DNA of 64,000 bases from Enterobacter cloacae complex sp. ECNIH7 (lineage in GTDB: Bacteria; Pseudomonadota; Gammaproteobacteria; Enterobacterales; Enterobacteriaceae), in the NCBI RefSeq assembly GCF_002208095.1, contig NZ_CP017990.1:372001-436000 (forward strand). The letters are read 5' to 3'. A program made the position numbers and the translations under genes. Below, in pieces: positions 46,538 through 56,421 of the stretch. The notes beneath the pieces are model-generated. The model did no database searches and had not been told where the DNA came from. It saw only the letters and a list, made by a program, of their open reading frames with translations. How positions within the stretch are numbered: position 1 is the stretch's first letter; each line of letters opens with the position of its first letter.

Positions 46538-46657
46538 TGCCTGGCGGCTTTAGCGCGGTGGTCCCACCTGACCCCATGCCGAACTCAGAAGTGAAACGCC
46601 GTAGCGCCGATGGTAGTGTGGGGTCTCCCCATGCGAGAGTAGGGAACTGCCAGGCAT
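46538..46657 (+). rRNA. rrf: 5S ribosomal RNA
   Basis: A 120-base molecule from TGCCTGGCGGC to ACTGCCAGGCAT, whose ends pair. Only one 5S copy and no distal tRNA on this strand follow. Confidence 0.98.
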
Positions 46658-46669
46658 CAAATAGAAGAA

Positions 46670-46697
46670 CCCCGCACCGAAAGGTGCGGGGTTTTTT
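46670..46697 (+). terminator. rRNA operon terminator
   Basis: Perfect 9-bp stem CCCCGCACC/GGTGCGGGG, loop GAAA, followed by TTTTTT. Confidence 0.95.
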
Positions 46698-46854
46698 GCT
46701 TTGTGCGCAAAAAAGTCCGTTGGCGCTGTGCTTGCCGGGCCTGCGGGCTCAGTAGACCGAAAAAGGCAAAGCCGCCATCCGGCAACGCAGACCGCACGAT
46801 CCCACGGCAAAGAGAAACAGGAATACAAAGAAGGGATGTATAAACGCAGAAAAG

Positions 46855-46879
46855 CAAAAACCCAGCCATAGGCTGGGTT
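46855..46879 (-). terminator. Terminator of the original tRNA-Phe gene
   Basis: A 9-bp stem AACCCAGCC/GGCTGGGTT with a 3-base loop, followed by TTTT reading leftward. It lies just past the 3' end of the tRNA-Phe fragment, so it once ended that gene. Confidence 0.8.
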
Positions 46880-46889
46880 CTTTAAATAG

Positions 46890-46938
46890 TGGTGCCCGGA
46901 CTCGGAATCGAACCAAGGACACGGGGATTTTCAATCCC
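46890..46938 (-). other. attachment site: 3' fragment of tRNA-Phe
   Basis: Read on the minus strand, 49 bases from the anticodon stem (GGGATTGAAAATCCCCGTG) through the T arm to the terminal CCA are identical to enterobacterial tRNA-Phe(GAA). At 46939 the match stops within the anticodon stem and unrelated AT-rich DNA begins. The 5' half is not in the window. This is the direct-repeat copy left when an element integrates into the 3' end of tRNA-Phe (pheU/pheV), so it marks the left boundary of the island. Confidence 0.92.
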
Positions 46939-47470
46939 TTCAAAAAAGACCAAACGATCCATCAGCACTAACAGTTTTTTACTGGTTTACCTTGAGAAAA
47001 ATGTTTAAGTTTGGTTCTTCATGACTTAAGTATTGCTTAAATACGGCGTTTCGAAGCTACCATAATCCTACCATCAAATTGCCTTGGTTTAAGATGGCCC
47101 ATCTTCGTATCCCAGTTCTAACAACTATATTGCATTAGGTGAGAGTACTTCATAATGAGCAAGCTAAAGCAATTAGCTCTTCAGAGATATCTGGGCTGAT
47201 TCTGGTTGTTATGAGCTGCAACATCTGACGTCCTCAGGTTAAGGTTTACTAAGATAAGTTTGTTTTCTTCGAAAGCTCTTGATGTTTCATGACATTGGCT
47301 AGATCGTGAACATATTGAAAGTTCGAGATAGTCACGGTAAACCTCACTTAAAGCAATTACAGTAACTAAGGTTACTACTACGTGGAGCAATTTTGATATA
47401 GTTGGAGAGAATAAAGAAGAGTTCTGTTGTTCCAGGCTCTTGGTCTCGTTGAAGCACAAAAGGATAGGGT
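46939..47470. other. AT-rich island end without supportable gene
   Basis: About 530 bases between the attachment site and the first island gene. The open frame on the minus strand at 47181-47459 has no ribosome site or recognisable sequence. Promoter for the rightward gene pair is expected near 47340-47460. Confidence 0.5.
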
Positions 47471-48448
47471 GTGAACAAAATAAAAGCTGACTCAGATTTT
47501 CTTGTTAGTCATAAAACTAAAACATTGATTGGTATGACTTTGTTCGTACTTAAGGCAAGCCCTAATGTTCCGTTTACCGCCAGGCAATTGGCAATCAAAG
47601 TTTGCGAAAGCTTTCCTGAATACGCAGAAAAGAAACTTGCTTCATCAGAACATCTTTCGAGTGTTGAAGACCTAATCTCCCAGGTAGCGGCAGAGATAGG
47701 CGCCCAAAGACCTTCGCTGGTTAAGAGAAATGCTCATATTAATGTGACGGCAGGAAAACCTAGAAAGTATCTTTGGTCAGATGATGAGGCAAAGGGCATA
47801 CAATTAAATAAAGATATCTTTGTCACGGATGATGCTGACGTTTCTGATCCCCATGGCGAATTTTATTCTGAGCATGAATTATATCCTCTTCTAAGCGAGT
47901 ATACTTCGAGTTCATTAAACGTGCTTGTTCGTCGTGTAGATGAAAAGAAATCCAAAAAGGGAGCCTTCAAGAGTAATAAGTGGGTACATCCAGATGTTAT
48001 AGGGGTCCAGGATATTGGTCATAATTGGTCGTCCTTGACTAAGGATGCGGTTTCAATTCTTGGTGGTAAACGTGCTTTTCTTTGGTCTTTTGAAGTAAAA
48101 AAATCTTTAGTTATTTCGAACGTTAGAGAGGCATACTTTCAGACCGTTTCTAACTCATCATGGTCTCACTATGGCTATCTTGTAGCTGCAAGCATTGAGA
48201 ATAACTGTATTGATGAGTTAACTGTTCTGAATGCGGCACATGGTATTGGCGTTATCCTCCTCGATGTACATAATCCGTCTGAAAGTCAGATTCTTCTTCA
48301 AGCAAAAGAAAAAATAAGTTTAGATTGGCAAACTATTAATCGTCTTATTGAATTGAATCCAGACTTTAAAGAATATATTGATTTGATAAACCAATTCTCG
48401 TTAAATAAAAAACTTAAAATAAACGAATGGGGTATTGAATATGAATAG
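47471..48448 (+). CDS. COG2958/HrgA-like protein: HARE-HTH plus PD-(D/E)XK-type domain
   Basis: A 325-residue cytoplasmic protein starting at GTG after AGGATAGGGT. Residues 14-100 look like a HARE-HTH winged-helix (VLKASPNVPFTARQLAIKVC, ending RKYLW), a domain found on restriction enzymes and chromatin factors. The C-terminal half has the order expected for a PD-(D/E)XK nuclease: E136, HPD with D175, FEVKK with E208 and K210, then SWSHYGYLVA and GIGVILLD. The family is known as HrgA in Helicobacter, where the gene replaces a restriction gene; its activity has not been shown to my knowledge. It is followed after 56 bases by a 5'-nucleotidase gene on the same strand. I infer a DNA-targeting defence factor; a non-catalytic DNA-binding role is the alternative. 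Confidence 0.75.
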   Translation: MNKIKADSDFLVSHKTKTLIGMTLFVLKASPNVPFTARQLAIKVCESFPEYAEKKLASSEHLSSVEDLISQVAAEIGAQRPSLVKRNAHINVTAGKPRKYLWSDDEAKGIQLNKDIFVTDDADVSDPHGEFYSEHELYPLLSEYTSSSLNVLVRRVDEKKSKKGAFKSNKWVHPDVIGVQDIGHNWSSLTKDAVSILGGKRAFLWSFEVKKSLVISNVREAYFQTVSNSSWSHYGYLVAASIENNCIDELTVLNAAHGIGVILLDVHNPSESQILLQAKEKISLDWQTINRLIELNPDFKEYIDLINQFSLNKKLKINEWGIEYE

Positions 48449-48504
48449 GTTTTTTCTCTTAATCAATTGTAAACGTTAACTAATAAAGGTCTTAGGAGAT
48501 AGTT

Positions 48505-49482
48505 ATGGCTTATGATTTGACTAATACTCTGGTCATTGGTATTAGTTCAACAGCACTTTTCAATATGCAGGAATCAGATAATCTTTTTAAGGAATTCTGT
48601 TCCAGCAATCCAGAAAAAGCAATTGAGCAATACAGAGACTACATGCTTTTGCATGAGAATGATGAGTTGCTTCCTGGAACTGGATTTCCCTTGGTAGAGG
48701 CTTTGCTGGGGCTAAATAAGTATAAAAAAGAAGCTGATAAATCTCCTCTTGTTGAAGTAGTGGTTATGTCAAGAAATAGTCCTGATACAGGACTTATGAT
48801 ACTGAACAATATAAGAAAAAAAGGAGTAGATATAACAAGGTCAGTATTCACAGGTGGTGAAACGGTGGTTGACTATCTCGAGGCTTTCAATGTGGATCTC
48901 TTTCTTACAACCAGTATTGATGATGCACAGCGCGTTATCGACTCTAATGCCTGTGCAGTTGCTATTTTAAAGGAACCGCCAAAAGAATCTATAAAATATC
49001 CGCAAGATCAGGTAAGAATTGCCTTTGATGGTGATGCTGTCTTATTCGATGAGTCGAGTGAGATTGTCTATAAAACGAAAGGAATTAACAGTTTCCATGC
49101 ACAAGAAAATGCCAAGCAAAATGAACCTTTGGCGGAAGGTCCTTATGCAATGCTGCTAAAAAAAATAGCGAGATTACAAGACCGATTACCTGCAAGAGTT
49201 GATTATTCACCGATAAGAATTGCTCTTGTTACAGCAAGAAATAGCCCATCCGAGCTACGAGTTATAAAAACATTAAGAGCTTGGGGGATAAATGTTGATG
49301 AGGCATTCTTTCTGGGTGGGGTCGAGAAAACAAAAATACTTAAAGCTTTCAATCCTCATATATTTTTTGATGATCAAGATGTCCACCTTGAGCCAGCATC
49401 AGTATATGTCCCTTCAGGCCGAGTACCTTATGCTTCTCGCTCACCATTATATCAGCAAATATTGTCAATCAAGCCAGCTTAA
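48505..49482 (+). CDS. 5'-nucleotidase (cytosolic nucleotidase I-like, HAD fold)
   Basis: A 325-residue protein of the family that includes eukaryotic cytosolic 5'-nucleotidase IA/IB and bacterial relatives, HAD-superfamily phosphatases that dephosphorylate nucleoside monophosphates such as AMP or dNMPs. Visible are VVVMSRNSPDTG (residues 85-95), the nucleophile motif IAFDGDAVLFDE (172-183), ALVTARNSP (240-248) with the conserved Thr/Arg, and the metal-binding FFDDQ (287-291). The start follows an AGGAG site seven bases upstream. The gene probably shares an mRNA with the upstream HARE-HTH/PD-(D/E)XK gene. Nucleotide depletion is a known anti-phage strategy, so this pair may act together; that is inference. 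A hairpin follows the stop. Confidence 0.82.
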   Translation: MAYDLTNTLVIGISSTALFNMQESDNLFKEFCSSNPEKAIEQYRDYMLLHENDELLPGTGFPLVEALLGLNKYKKEADKSPLVEVVVMSRNSPDTGLMILNNIRKKGVDITRSVFTGGETVVDYLEAFNVDLFLTTSIDDAQRVIDSNACAVAILKEPPKESIKYPQDQVRIAFDGDAVLFDESSEIVYKTKGINSFHAQENAKQNEPLAEGPYAMLLKKIARLQDRLPARVDYSPIRIALVTARNSPSELRVIKTLRAWGINVDEAFFLGGVEKTKILKAFNPHIFFDDQDVHLEPASVYVPSGRVPYASRSPLYQQILSIKPA

Positions 49483-49499
49483 TTTATGTCAATGTCATT

Positions 49500-49517
49500 G
49501 CCCCGATGAGTCGGGGC
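49500..49517 (+). terminator. Hairpin after the nucleotidase gene
   Basis: Stem GCCCCGA/TCGGGGC with loop TGAG, 18 bases after the stop; no clear T run follows. Confidence 0.5.
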
Positions 49518-49666
49518 GGAACTATCATCATGGTCACGAATTTTTCTCAGATGACAGTTATCTGCCGAAGATAGTCTTGCAATAAAATCTATCGTTTAAA
49601 TAAACTATGGGCTTCGGTATTTTTTTTGATGTAAAAATAAAAAGATAATATCATAAATGTTAAACC

Positions 49667-50005
49667 TCAAAATAGCCGAGCAGCAAACGCCAAAACAACA
49701 ATACTGACATTACCATTAACTGTCGCGATGGTTCTGAGTCGGTCGTCTTTAAGTGTTTTACCATCAAAAGTTGCGATGGTGCGGAGTCGATCGTCTTTCA
49801 AGGTCTTCCCATCAAATGTTGCGATGGTGCGGAGTCGGTCGTCTTTCAGGGTTTTACCGTCAAAGGTAGCGATGGTGCGGAGTCGGTCGTCTTTCAGGGC
49901 TTTACCATCAAACGTCGCGATGGTCCTCAGTCGATCATCTTTCAAGGTCTTGCCATCAAAGGTCGCGATAGTCCTGAGTCGATCGTCTTTTATAGTTACG
50001 CTCAT
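49667..50005 (-). CDS. Six-fold 16-residue repeat protein of unknown function
   Basis: A 112-residue protein made almost wholly of six tandem copies of KDDRLRTIATFDGKTL, with a short start MSVTI and a hydrophobic tail VSIVVLAFAARLF. Alternating residues around a DG turn suggest a beta-hairpin per repeat, as in small beta-flower or solenoid folds; the match to a named family is uncertain. The ATG at 50005 has an AGGAG site seven bases upstream. Codons differ between copies at synonymous sites (ACC/ACA/ACG/ACT, GAT/GAC, CTC/CTG) while the protein hardly changes, so selection acts on the protein. It is the first gene past hsdR on the same strand, 220 bases away. I do not recognise a function; a modulator of the restriction system is possible. 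Confidence 0.7.
   Translation of the reverse strand: MSVTIKDDRLRTIATFDGKTLKDDRLRTIATFDGKALKDDRLRTIATFDGKTLKDDRLRTIATFDGKTLKDDRLRTIATFDGKTLKDDRLRTIATVNGNVSIVVLAFAARLF
49721..49993 (-). repeat. 48-bp tandem repeat, about 6 copies
   Basis: Units of 48 bases begin near 49725, 49773, 49821, 49869, 49917 and 49965 with GCGATGGT or a variant. The period is a multiple of three, so copy number changes would keep the frame of the gene above. Confidence 0.9.
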
Positions 50006-50225
50006 AAGTATTCTCCTGTGATACATCTATTCAGTACTTTACCATCCAAAATCAAGCAGTGGTTTCTGTGAGTTCTGGACGCTAATTGTTTGAATGTGCG
50101 TTAAAAATTCATCCAGTTAGCATTAACATTAACCAGCGCTTCATCGATCATACAGGTCTGACGCAGTTTAAAAGATACAATCTTACCTATAAATTGCGGT
50201 GGCGCATTGTTCTTTTATCTGGCTA

Positions 50226-53200
50226 CTAGAGGTGTCCACCAACCCCTTTAAATTTTTCGATAAACGCCCCAATTTTCTGGAATACAGTCTGCTTTTTCGT
50301 TTTGTACTGAGGATTCAACGGACTGAGCTTTGGTAGCGTCTCGTTTAACTCCGTCCCATTTTCGGTAGCATATTCCCGTTTTAGTGATGTGCGGATATAG
50401 CGCCTTGCAGCCTCTTCATTGAGGTTTTCTTCCTTAATCAACGCCTCTGCTTCCCGTTGCTGTTCACGCTGAGCATAGGTAAAGAATGCATCAATGATAC
50501 TGGCCTTGTCCGGCATGTCATCAAGGTTAGTTTGCTGAATAAAGTCAACAATCAGACCTTCTTTGGCACGGTTGCCCAGACTTGAGCGGATTAAGCGTCT
50601 GACCTCTTCAGTCAGGGCTTCTTTACCTTTTTTCTGACGATTGTGGTCGAAAATCAGACCAAGGATGTAGTCCAGGTTAATTTCCTGCGACTTCAGCAGG
50701 TCAATTTCAAACACCACGTCATCCCAGTCTGTGGTTGATTTATCCCTGTCGTTTGCTGCTTTTTCGCGTCGCTGCCAGTCCCGGATATCATTGTATGCTG
50801 AGCGATAGTCCTGAACTTTACGTTCTGCCGGGAGACGAATGGTTTGTAATTCAGCAAATTTTTCATCATCCACATAGTGCTCTGCTTTAAAGGTTTCTAC
50901 CGCTTCCGGGTCACTAATATCAATCTTCTGCAGGGCTTTCAGCGTGGCAAATTCATCGTAGTTTTGCAGGATGTTTTCTGCCCGCAGATATTCACCAAAC
51001 AGTTTGACGAAGGCTTTTTTCTCTTTTTCACTGTCGATACTGGCCGGGTCAGGGAAGCGCTGCTCCAGCTCCGAAACAACAGCCATAAAACCTCGTTTAG
51101 CCTCACCGGTTGCCGCATCGGTAAAGCCCTGCATGTACTCTTCGTAGCTTTTTTCCAGTACCACATTCTTGGTGTTTTTGTCGCCAAAAAGTGTGATGGC
51201 ATCAATGGTCGGACGCTCCAGGTCCCTGAACGTCACGATATTGCCGAAGGTTTTGGTGGCATCATAGATACGGTTTGTGCGGGAAAATGCCTGCATCAGG
51301 CCGTGATAACGGAGGTTTTTGTCAACGAAAAGAGTGTTAAGCGTCGGGGCATCAAAGCCGGTTAAGAACATTCCCACCACGATGAGAAGGTCGATATCCT
51401 GATTTTTCACTCGTTGAGCTAAATCGCGGTAGTAGTTCTGGAAGCCGTTACTGTCGGTACTGAAATTGGTTTTAAAGTGGTTGTTATAGTCATCAATGGC
51501 TGAATCCAGGAATTCCTTCGCGCTGCTGTTCATTGCGCTGGTATCAAAGCTTTCGTCAGTAATATCACCAATGGCGCTTTGCTCTTCATTTGCAGCAAAG
51601 GAGAAGATGGTTGCAACCCGAAGGCGTTTATAGCTGCCAGATTTCTTCTCCGCTTCTTCCTGTAGCATTTTAAACGTCGTGTAATAAGCTTTTGCCGCTT
51701 CCACGCTGCTAACTGCTAACATGGCGTTAAAGCCCTTAGCTCCCGGGAAGGTTCGGTGTGTTTTCTGCCGGAAGTTATTGATAATGTATTGCGTTATTTC
51801 CTGGATACGTAGTGGGTGCAAAAATGCCTGGTGGTTTTCAGCCGCGCTGAGTTTTTTCTCATCAGTTTCCGTTTCAAGAGACTTAAACTGTGGGCGGACA
51901 TCGTTATAGTCCACCTTAAACTTCAGCACTTTTTCATCACGAATCGCATCAGTAATTACGTAAGAATGTAATTCACGCCCGAAGACGCTGGCGGTGGTTT
52001 CTGCCCCCAGTGCATTTTCCGGGAAAATAGGCGTACCAGTAAAACCAAACTGATAGAAGCGTCTGAATTTCTTTTTGAGGTTTTTCTGGGCCTCACCAAA
52101 CTGGCTGCGGTGACACTCATCAAAGATAAACACCACCTGCTGTTGATAGACGGGCAGGTCAGCTTCGGCTTTCATCAGGTTATTGAGTTTCTGAATGGTT
52201 GTGACGATGATTTTGTTATCGTCCTTATCCAGGTTTCTTCTGAGGCCTGCTGTATTATCCGAACCATTCACACTGTCCGGAGAGAAGCGCTGATACTCCT
52301 TCATGGTCTGGTAATCGAGGTCTTTCCTGTCGACCACGAAGAAGACTTTATCAATAAAGTCCAGCTCGGTTGCCAGTCGTGCGGCCTTAAAGCTGGTCAG
52401 GGTTTTACCTGACCCGGTGGTATGCCAGATAAACCCGCCGCTTTCGGGTTTTGACCAGTTCTTCATTTTAAATGAGCTGTTAATTTTCCAGAGGATTCGC
52501 TCAGTGGCAGCAATCTGATAGGGGCGCATGACGAGCAGCGTCTGGCTGCTGTCAAACACGCTGTAATTAAACAGAACATTCAGCAGGGTATGCTTCTGGA
52601 AGAAAGTGGCGGTAAAGTCCTTCAGGTCCTTAATCAGAGTGTTATCCGACTTCGCCCAGTTCATGGTGAAATCAAAGCTGTTTTTATCCCGCTTAGTGGT
52701 ACTGGCAAAGTACCGGGTATCGGTTCCGTTAGATATCACAAACAGTTGCAGGTATTTAAACAGGGAGTTGTCGCTGTTAAAGCTTTCCTTGCTGTAACGG
52801 TGTATCTGGTTAAAGGCTTCACGAATAGCCACGCCGCGCTTTTTGAGTTCGATTTGCACCAGTGGCAGGCCGTTAACCAGAATGGTGACGTCATAACGGT
52901 TAGCGTGTGAGCCGGTCTGTTCAAACTGCTGAATGACCTGCACCTTATTGCGCAGCAGGTTCTTTTTATCTATCAGATAGATGTTTTCCAGACGACCATC
53001 ATCAAACGTAAAATCACAGATATAGTCGATATGAATTTTACGGGTTTTGTCCAGGCTACTGTCACTGGGGCTGTCGAGATACTGCTCTGCGAAACGCCGC
53101 CATTCACTTTCGTTAAACACCACACCATTAAGACGCTGAAGCTGGTCCCGCACATTCGCCAGCATCGCTGTCGGTGACTTAACGGAGATAAACTCATAAC

Positions 53201-53342
53201 CCTGATTAAGAAGGTCCTGAATCAGTTCCCGCTCAAGGTCCGATTCGCTCTGGTAGCTGTCACCGGTCTCCAGAACTTTGGTGTATTTATCAAGGACGAT
53301 AAAGTTATTGGATTCAGCAATGGTGTGTGTCTGTTGTGTCAT
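50226..53342 (-). CDS. hsdR: Type IC restriction enzyme subunit HsdR
   Basis: A 1038-residue restriction and translocation subunit, the same length and closely similar to EcoR124 HsdR. The nuclease domain carries D151, E165 and K167 (PD-(D/E)[10 protein letters not shown]). The helicase core has Walker A TTGSGKT with K313, DECH near 408 and the later motif [15 protein letters not shown]. With HsdM2S it translocates unmodified DNA and cuts at distant sites. It is the last gene of the hsdM-hsdS-hsdR order typical of type IC and has its own 115-base leader. Frame is intact, so the system should be active. Confidence 0.97.
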   Translation of the reverse strand: MTQQTHTIAESNNFIVLDKYTKVLETGDSYQSESDLERELIQDLLNQGYEFISVKSPTAMLANVRDQLQRLNGVVFNESEWRRFAEQYLDSPSDSSLDKTRKIHIDYICDFTFDDGRLENIYLIDKKNLLRNKVQVIQQFEQTGSHANRYDVTILVNGLPLVQIELKKRGVAIREAFNQIHRYSKESFNSDNSLFKYLQLFVISNGTDTRYFASTTKRDKNSFDFTMNWAKSDNTLIKDLKDFTATFFQKHTLLNVLFNYSVFDSSQTLLVMRPYQIAATERILWKINSSFKMKNWSKPESGGFIWHTTGSGKTLTSFKAARLATELDFIDKVFFVVDRKDLDYQTMKEYQRFSPDSVNGSDNTAGLRRNLDKDDNKIIVTTIQKLNNLMKAEADLPVYQQQVVFIFDECHRSQFGEAQKNLKKKFRRFYQFGFTGTPIFPENALGAETTASVFGRELHSYVITDAIRDEKVLKFKVDYNDVRPQFKSLETETDEKKLSAAENHQAFLHPLRIQEITQYIINNFRQKTHRTFPGAKGFNAMLAVSSVEAAKAYYTTFKMLQEEAEKKSGSYKRLRVATIFSFAANEEQSAIGDITDESFDTSAMNSSAKEFLDSAIDDYNNHFKTNFSTDSNGFQNYYRDLAQRVKNQDIDLLIVVGMFLTGFDAPTLNTLFVDKNLRYHGLMQAFSRTNRIYDATKTFGNIVTFRDLERPTIDAITLFGDKNTKNVVLEKSYEEYMQGFTDAATGEAKRGFMAVVSELEQRFPDPASIDSEKEKKAFVKLFGEYLRAENILQNYDEFATLKALQKIDISDPEAVETFKAEHYVDDEKFAELQTIRLPAERKVQDYRSAYNDIRDWQRREKAANDRDKSTTDWDDVVFEIDLLKSQEINLDYILGLIFDHNRQKKGKEALTEEVRRLIRSSLGNRAKEGLIVDFIQQTNLDDMPDKASIIDAFFTYAQREQQREAEALIKEENLNEEAARRYIRTSLKREYATENGTELNETLPKLSPLNPQYKTKKQTVFQKIGAFIEKFKGVGGHL

Positions 53343-53457
53343 GGTGCATCCTGTGCGTCATCTGGCAAAGTCCGGAAGGGTATCAGAAGCATCTCCCGGT
53401 ATTCCTAAAGCCTGATACCAGGCGGGTGAAAGCATACCCTAACGGTATCAATGCCTG

Positions 53458-54666
53458 TTAGTTGCTGGCGGTTTCTGGTTTCGGGAAACTGAACAGTAAA
53501 TCACGGTAGTACTCGTATTGTTTCTGGCGCAACTCGATTTCACGCGGGAGACCTTCGGTGATGGAGTTAGTGAGGGTATCAAATTTATCGAGAATGGATA
53601 CTATACGTTCCTGTACCGCCATAGAAGGGACAGGAATTAATATTTTAGATAAATTATCAGCATTTACACGCCGAACTTTTGCGCCAGTAATATACTGTCT
53701 TTTTTGATTTTGGAATTGTTCTGTTTGAAAATAATATGAGACATACTTAGGGTTCAAATTATGTTTATAAATACAGGCATCACTGCTTACTGCTATATCA
53801 TCACTGCCTAACCATGCAACAGCTTTACATACATCCTCATCATTCTCACTGGTGGTTGCGATAATCAAATTTCCCTTTTGAGCCTTCTTGCATTTTTTTG
53901 CAAGTGCGGCTGAAATATGTGTTTTTGTTTTTTTTGTGTATGTTCCGTAATACGTATAGATTTGACCATAGTGTATGCATCCTACACCTGCATCCATAAA
54001 GTCTTTTTTCTGAAAAGTACCACCCCGGATAAACTCGCCAATATCCTTTTGCCCCATAGGTAAATGTGGAACATCTTCGTTATCAAAACTCAGCAACTGG
54101 TCTCGATAGTAGTTGTACTGTTTTTTACGCATGTTAAGCTCAGCGGTAAGCTCAGCGGTAAGTGCAGTAAATTTATCCAGAATCCGGACGATTTCAGACT
54201 GGATGGCAAGAGATTTTTCCGGATTGTTAGGGCAAGGGATGGGGATGCTCAGTTTTTTTACATCAGATGCATTCATATTTGGAACGCTACTACTCTTGCT
54301 GTTAATAGTTTGCGATGACAAATAGTGGAATAAATATCTTGGTAAAAGCCAACTATGCTTAGGAATTACAACTTTCAGCCTTATTATTGGTGTAAAGAAT
54401 GCCTTTCTAAAATAAATGGTTCCTGTATTGGCACCAATGGAGGATATGGTTACAGCATCTTGACCAATCCTGTAGCTATCAGCATAACCATAGATTTCAG
54501 CGCCATTGCCATAAATGGGGTATTGGTAATCACTTGTCGGAGTATCTCCCTTGATATGTTTTTGTGGAGCCTCCCCTCCGGTGAATATATCACAAAGATT
54601 TCCCAGGTTGCTCCACTCAACCTCAACCCCATCCAGCAATTTTTCCAGATAACTCAACTCGCTCAT
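53458..54666 (-). CDS. hsdS: Type IC specificity subunit HsdS
   Basis: A 402-residue DNA-recognition subunit. Two target-recognition domains (about 20-145 and 215-350) are separated by a central conserved helix ([19 protein letters not shown] then [17 protein letters not shown]) and followed by a matching C-terminal helix ([17 protein letters not shown]). The central spacer contains two copies of TAEL. In the EcoR124 family two copies give a 6-base and three copies a 7-base gap in the bipartite target. The recognition domains are AT-rich and unlike the EcoR124 ones I recall, so the target sequence is unknown. It overlaps hsdM by four bases. Confidence 0.95.
   Translation of the reverse strand: MSELSYLEKLLDGVEVEWSNLGNLCDIFTGGEAPQKHIKGDTPTSDYQYPIYGNGAEIYGYADSYRIGQDAVTISSIGANTGTIYFRKAFFTPIIRLKVVIPKHSWLLPRYLFHYLSSQTINSKSSSVPNMNASDVKKLSIPIPCPNNPEKSLAIQSEIVRILDKFTALTAELTAELNMRKKQYNYYRDQLLSFDNEDVPHLPMGQKDIGEFIRGGTFQKKDFMDAGVGCIHYGQIYTYYGTYTKKTKTHISAALAKKCKKAQKGNLIIATTSENDEDVCKAVAWLGSDDIAVSSDACIYKHNLNPKYVSYYFQTEQFQNQKRQYITGAKVRRVNADNLSKILIPVPSMAVQERIVSILDKFDTLTNSITEGLPREIELRQKQYEYYRDLLFSFPKPETASN
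54135..54158 (-). repeat. 12-bp tandem repeat in the hsdS spacer (2 copies)
   Basis: Two perfect copies of TAAGCTCAGCGG (plus strand) encode the two TAEL units; a third, decayed copy follows. Slippage here is the known way type IC enzymes change spacer length. Confidence 0.9.
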
Positions 54667-56219
54667 TTCTGCACCTCGCAGCCTTCAATTTCAGCCACAA
54701 TCGCATCAATATCTTTACGCAACTGGTCGATTTTGCTGACCGTAGTTTTCAGTTCTGCATTCAGCTCAGCAATATTGATTATTTCGCGGTTATCTTTCGC
54801 TTCCACATAGCTGCTCACTGACAGGTTATAGTTATTGGCAGCAACTGTTTCTTGAGGTACGGTTTTCGCCAAATGGTCAACGTCTGTTTTGCTGGCAAAG
54901 ACCTGCATAATCTGTTCAATATGACCATCAGTCAGGATATTGTTATTGGTTTCTTTCTTAAACAACCCGCTGGCGTCAATAAACTGAACACTTGTGTCGG
55001 TTTTGTGCTTGGACAACACTAGTATGTTAACGGCAATGGTGGTGCCGAAGAACAGATTTGGTGCCAGAGAAATCACCGTTTCAACATAGTTGTTGTCGAC
55101 CAGGTACTGGCGGATTTTCTGCTCTGCTCCGCCACGGTAGAAAATACCGGGGAAGCAAACTATTGCTGCACGCCCTTTAGCTGACAGGTAGTTTAGTGCA
55201 TGTAGCACAAAGGCGAAGTCAGCTTTTGATTTGGGGGCCAGAACGCCAGCCGGGGCAAAACGCTCATCGTTAATCAGAGTCGGGTCATCGCTGCCAATCC
55301 ACTTAACCGAGTACGGCGGGTTAGAGACGATCGCGTCAAACGGTTTTTCATCGCCAAAGTGAGGCTCAGTCAGAGTATTTCCCAGTCTGATATCAAATTT
55401 GTCGTAGTTGATGTTGTGCAGGAACATGTTCATACGCGCCAGGTTAAAGGTTGTATGATTTATCTCCTGACCATAAAAACCTTCTTCAATGATATGGTTA
55501 TCAAAGTGCTTCTTCGCCTGAAGCAGCAGTGAGCCAGAACCTGCGGCAGGGTCATAGATTTTGTTGACGTGAGTCTGACCGTGCATCGCAAGCTGAGCAA
55601 TCAGCTTAGAGACGTGCTGAGGTGTGAAGAACTCCCCTCCAGACTTACCGGCATTTGCCGCATAGTTAGAAATCAGGAACTCGTAGGCATCACCAAACAG
55701 GTCAATCTGGTGCTCGTTAAAATTCCCCAGGTTAAGCCCTTCAACGCCTTTCAGAACGGCGGCAAGACGGCTGTTTTTGTCTTTAACTGTGTTACCCAGT
55801 CGATTGCTGGTTGTATCGAAATCGGCGAACAGGCCTTTGATGTCGGCCTCCGACGGGTAGCCGTAGGCTGAGCTTTCAATAGCGACGAAGATACTGTTTA
55901 AATCAGCATTCAGCCTGTCGTTGGTGTTAGCTTTAGCGGCAACGTTGCAGAACAGCTGGCTCGGGTAGATGAAATAGCCTTTAGTCCTGATGGCATCGTC
56001 TTTGATGTCATCGGTAATGATGCTGTCATCAAGTGCTGCATAATGTATGCTCTCATCCCCTGCTTCCATGTAGCTGGAAAAATTCTCACTGATGAAGCGG
56101 TAGAAAAGTGCACCGAGTACATACTGTTTAAAATCCCATCCATCTACGGAGCCTCTGACATCATTGGCAATGGCCCAGATTTGACGGTGTAGCTCTGCAC
56201 GCTGCTGAAGGCTTGTCAT
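54663..56219 (-). CDS. hsdM: Type IC methyltransferase subunit HsdM
   Basis: A 518-residue N6-adenine methyltransferase, closely similar to EcoR124 HsdM. The S-adenosylmethionine site [11 protein letters not shown] starts at residue 222 and the catalytic NPPY is at 300-303. With HsdS it protects the target sites. The preceding 200 bases hold the likely promoter. It heads hsdM-hsdS with a four-base overlap. Confidence 0.97.
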   Translation of the reverse strand: MTSLQQRAELHRQIWAIANDVRGSVDGWDFKQYVLGALFYRFISENFSSYMEAGDESIHYAALDDSIITDDIKDDAIRTKGYFIYPSQLFCNVAAKANTNDRLNADLNSIFVAIESSAYGYPSEADIKGLFADFDTTSNRLGNTVKDKNSRLAAVLKGVEGLNLGNFNEHQIDLFGDAYEFLISNYAANAGKSGGEFFTPQHVSKLIAQLAMHGQTHVNKIYDPAAGSGSLLLQAKKHFDNHIIEEGFYGQEINHTTFNLARMNMFLHNINYDKFDIRLGNTLTEPHFGDEKPFDAIVSNPPYSVKWIGSDDPTLINDERFAPAGVLAPKSKADFAFVLHALNYLSAKGRAAIVCFPGIFYRGGAEQKIRQYLVDNNYVETVISLAPNLFFGTTIAVNILVLSKHKTDTSVQFIDASGLFKKETNNNILTDGHIEQIMQVFASKTDVDHLAKTVPQETVAANNYNLSVSSYVEAKDNREIINIAELNAELKTTVSKIDQLRKDIDAIVAEIEGCEVQK

Positions 56220-56396
56220 TTTGTATCCTGTTGTATGATTCTTAAGTACTGCTATTGGCCCGATTTTATCGCAATTTCATTCCGTTGGCAGGCTTTGCAT
56301 GTCATGCGTTGTACTGAGTGTTCGTTTGCCCGGTTATGTAACCAACGCTCTTTCAGTCAGGCCAGTAGAAACGTTGTGCTGACAATAAATACTGAG

Positions 56397-56415
56397 GCCC
56401 CAACACTTTCGGGGC
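56397..56415 (-). terminator. Hairpin after the DUF262 gene
   Basis: Stem GCCCC/GGGGC with a 9-base loop just beyond the DUF262-HNH stop codon; no strong T run. Confidence 0.45.
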
Positions 56416-56421
56416 TTAAGA

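Noticed and set aside
46890..46938. Functional tRNA-Phe gene
   Set aside because: Only the 3' part is present; the match ends in the anticodon stem and no acceptor 5' strand or D arm follows.
47181..47459. 92-codon minus-strand frame at the island end
   Set aside because: No ribosome site, no recognisable sequence, and it covers the likely promoter of the nuclease-like gene.
49292..49585. 97-codon plus-strand frame overlapping the nucleotidase end
   Set aside because: It overlaps the real nucleotidase frame, which retains catalytic motifs to its end.
49721..49993. CRISPR array
   Set aside because: The 48-bp units are contiguous with no spacers, and they encode a regular amino-acid repeat in one frame with a good ribosome site.
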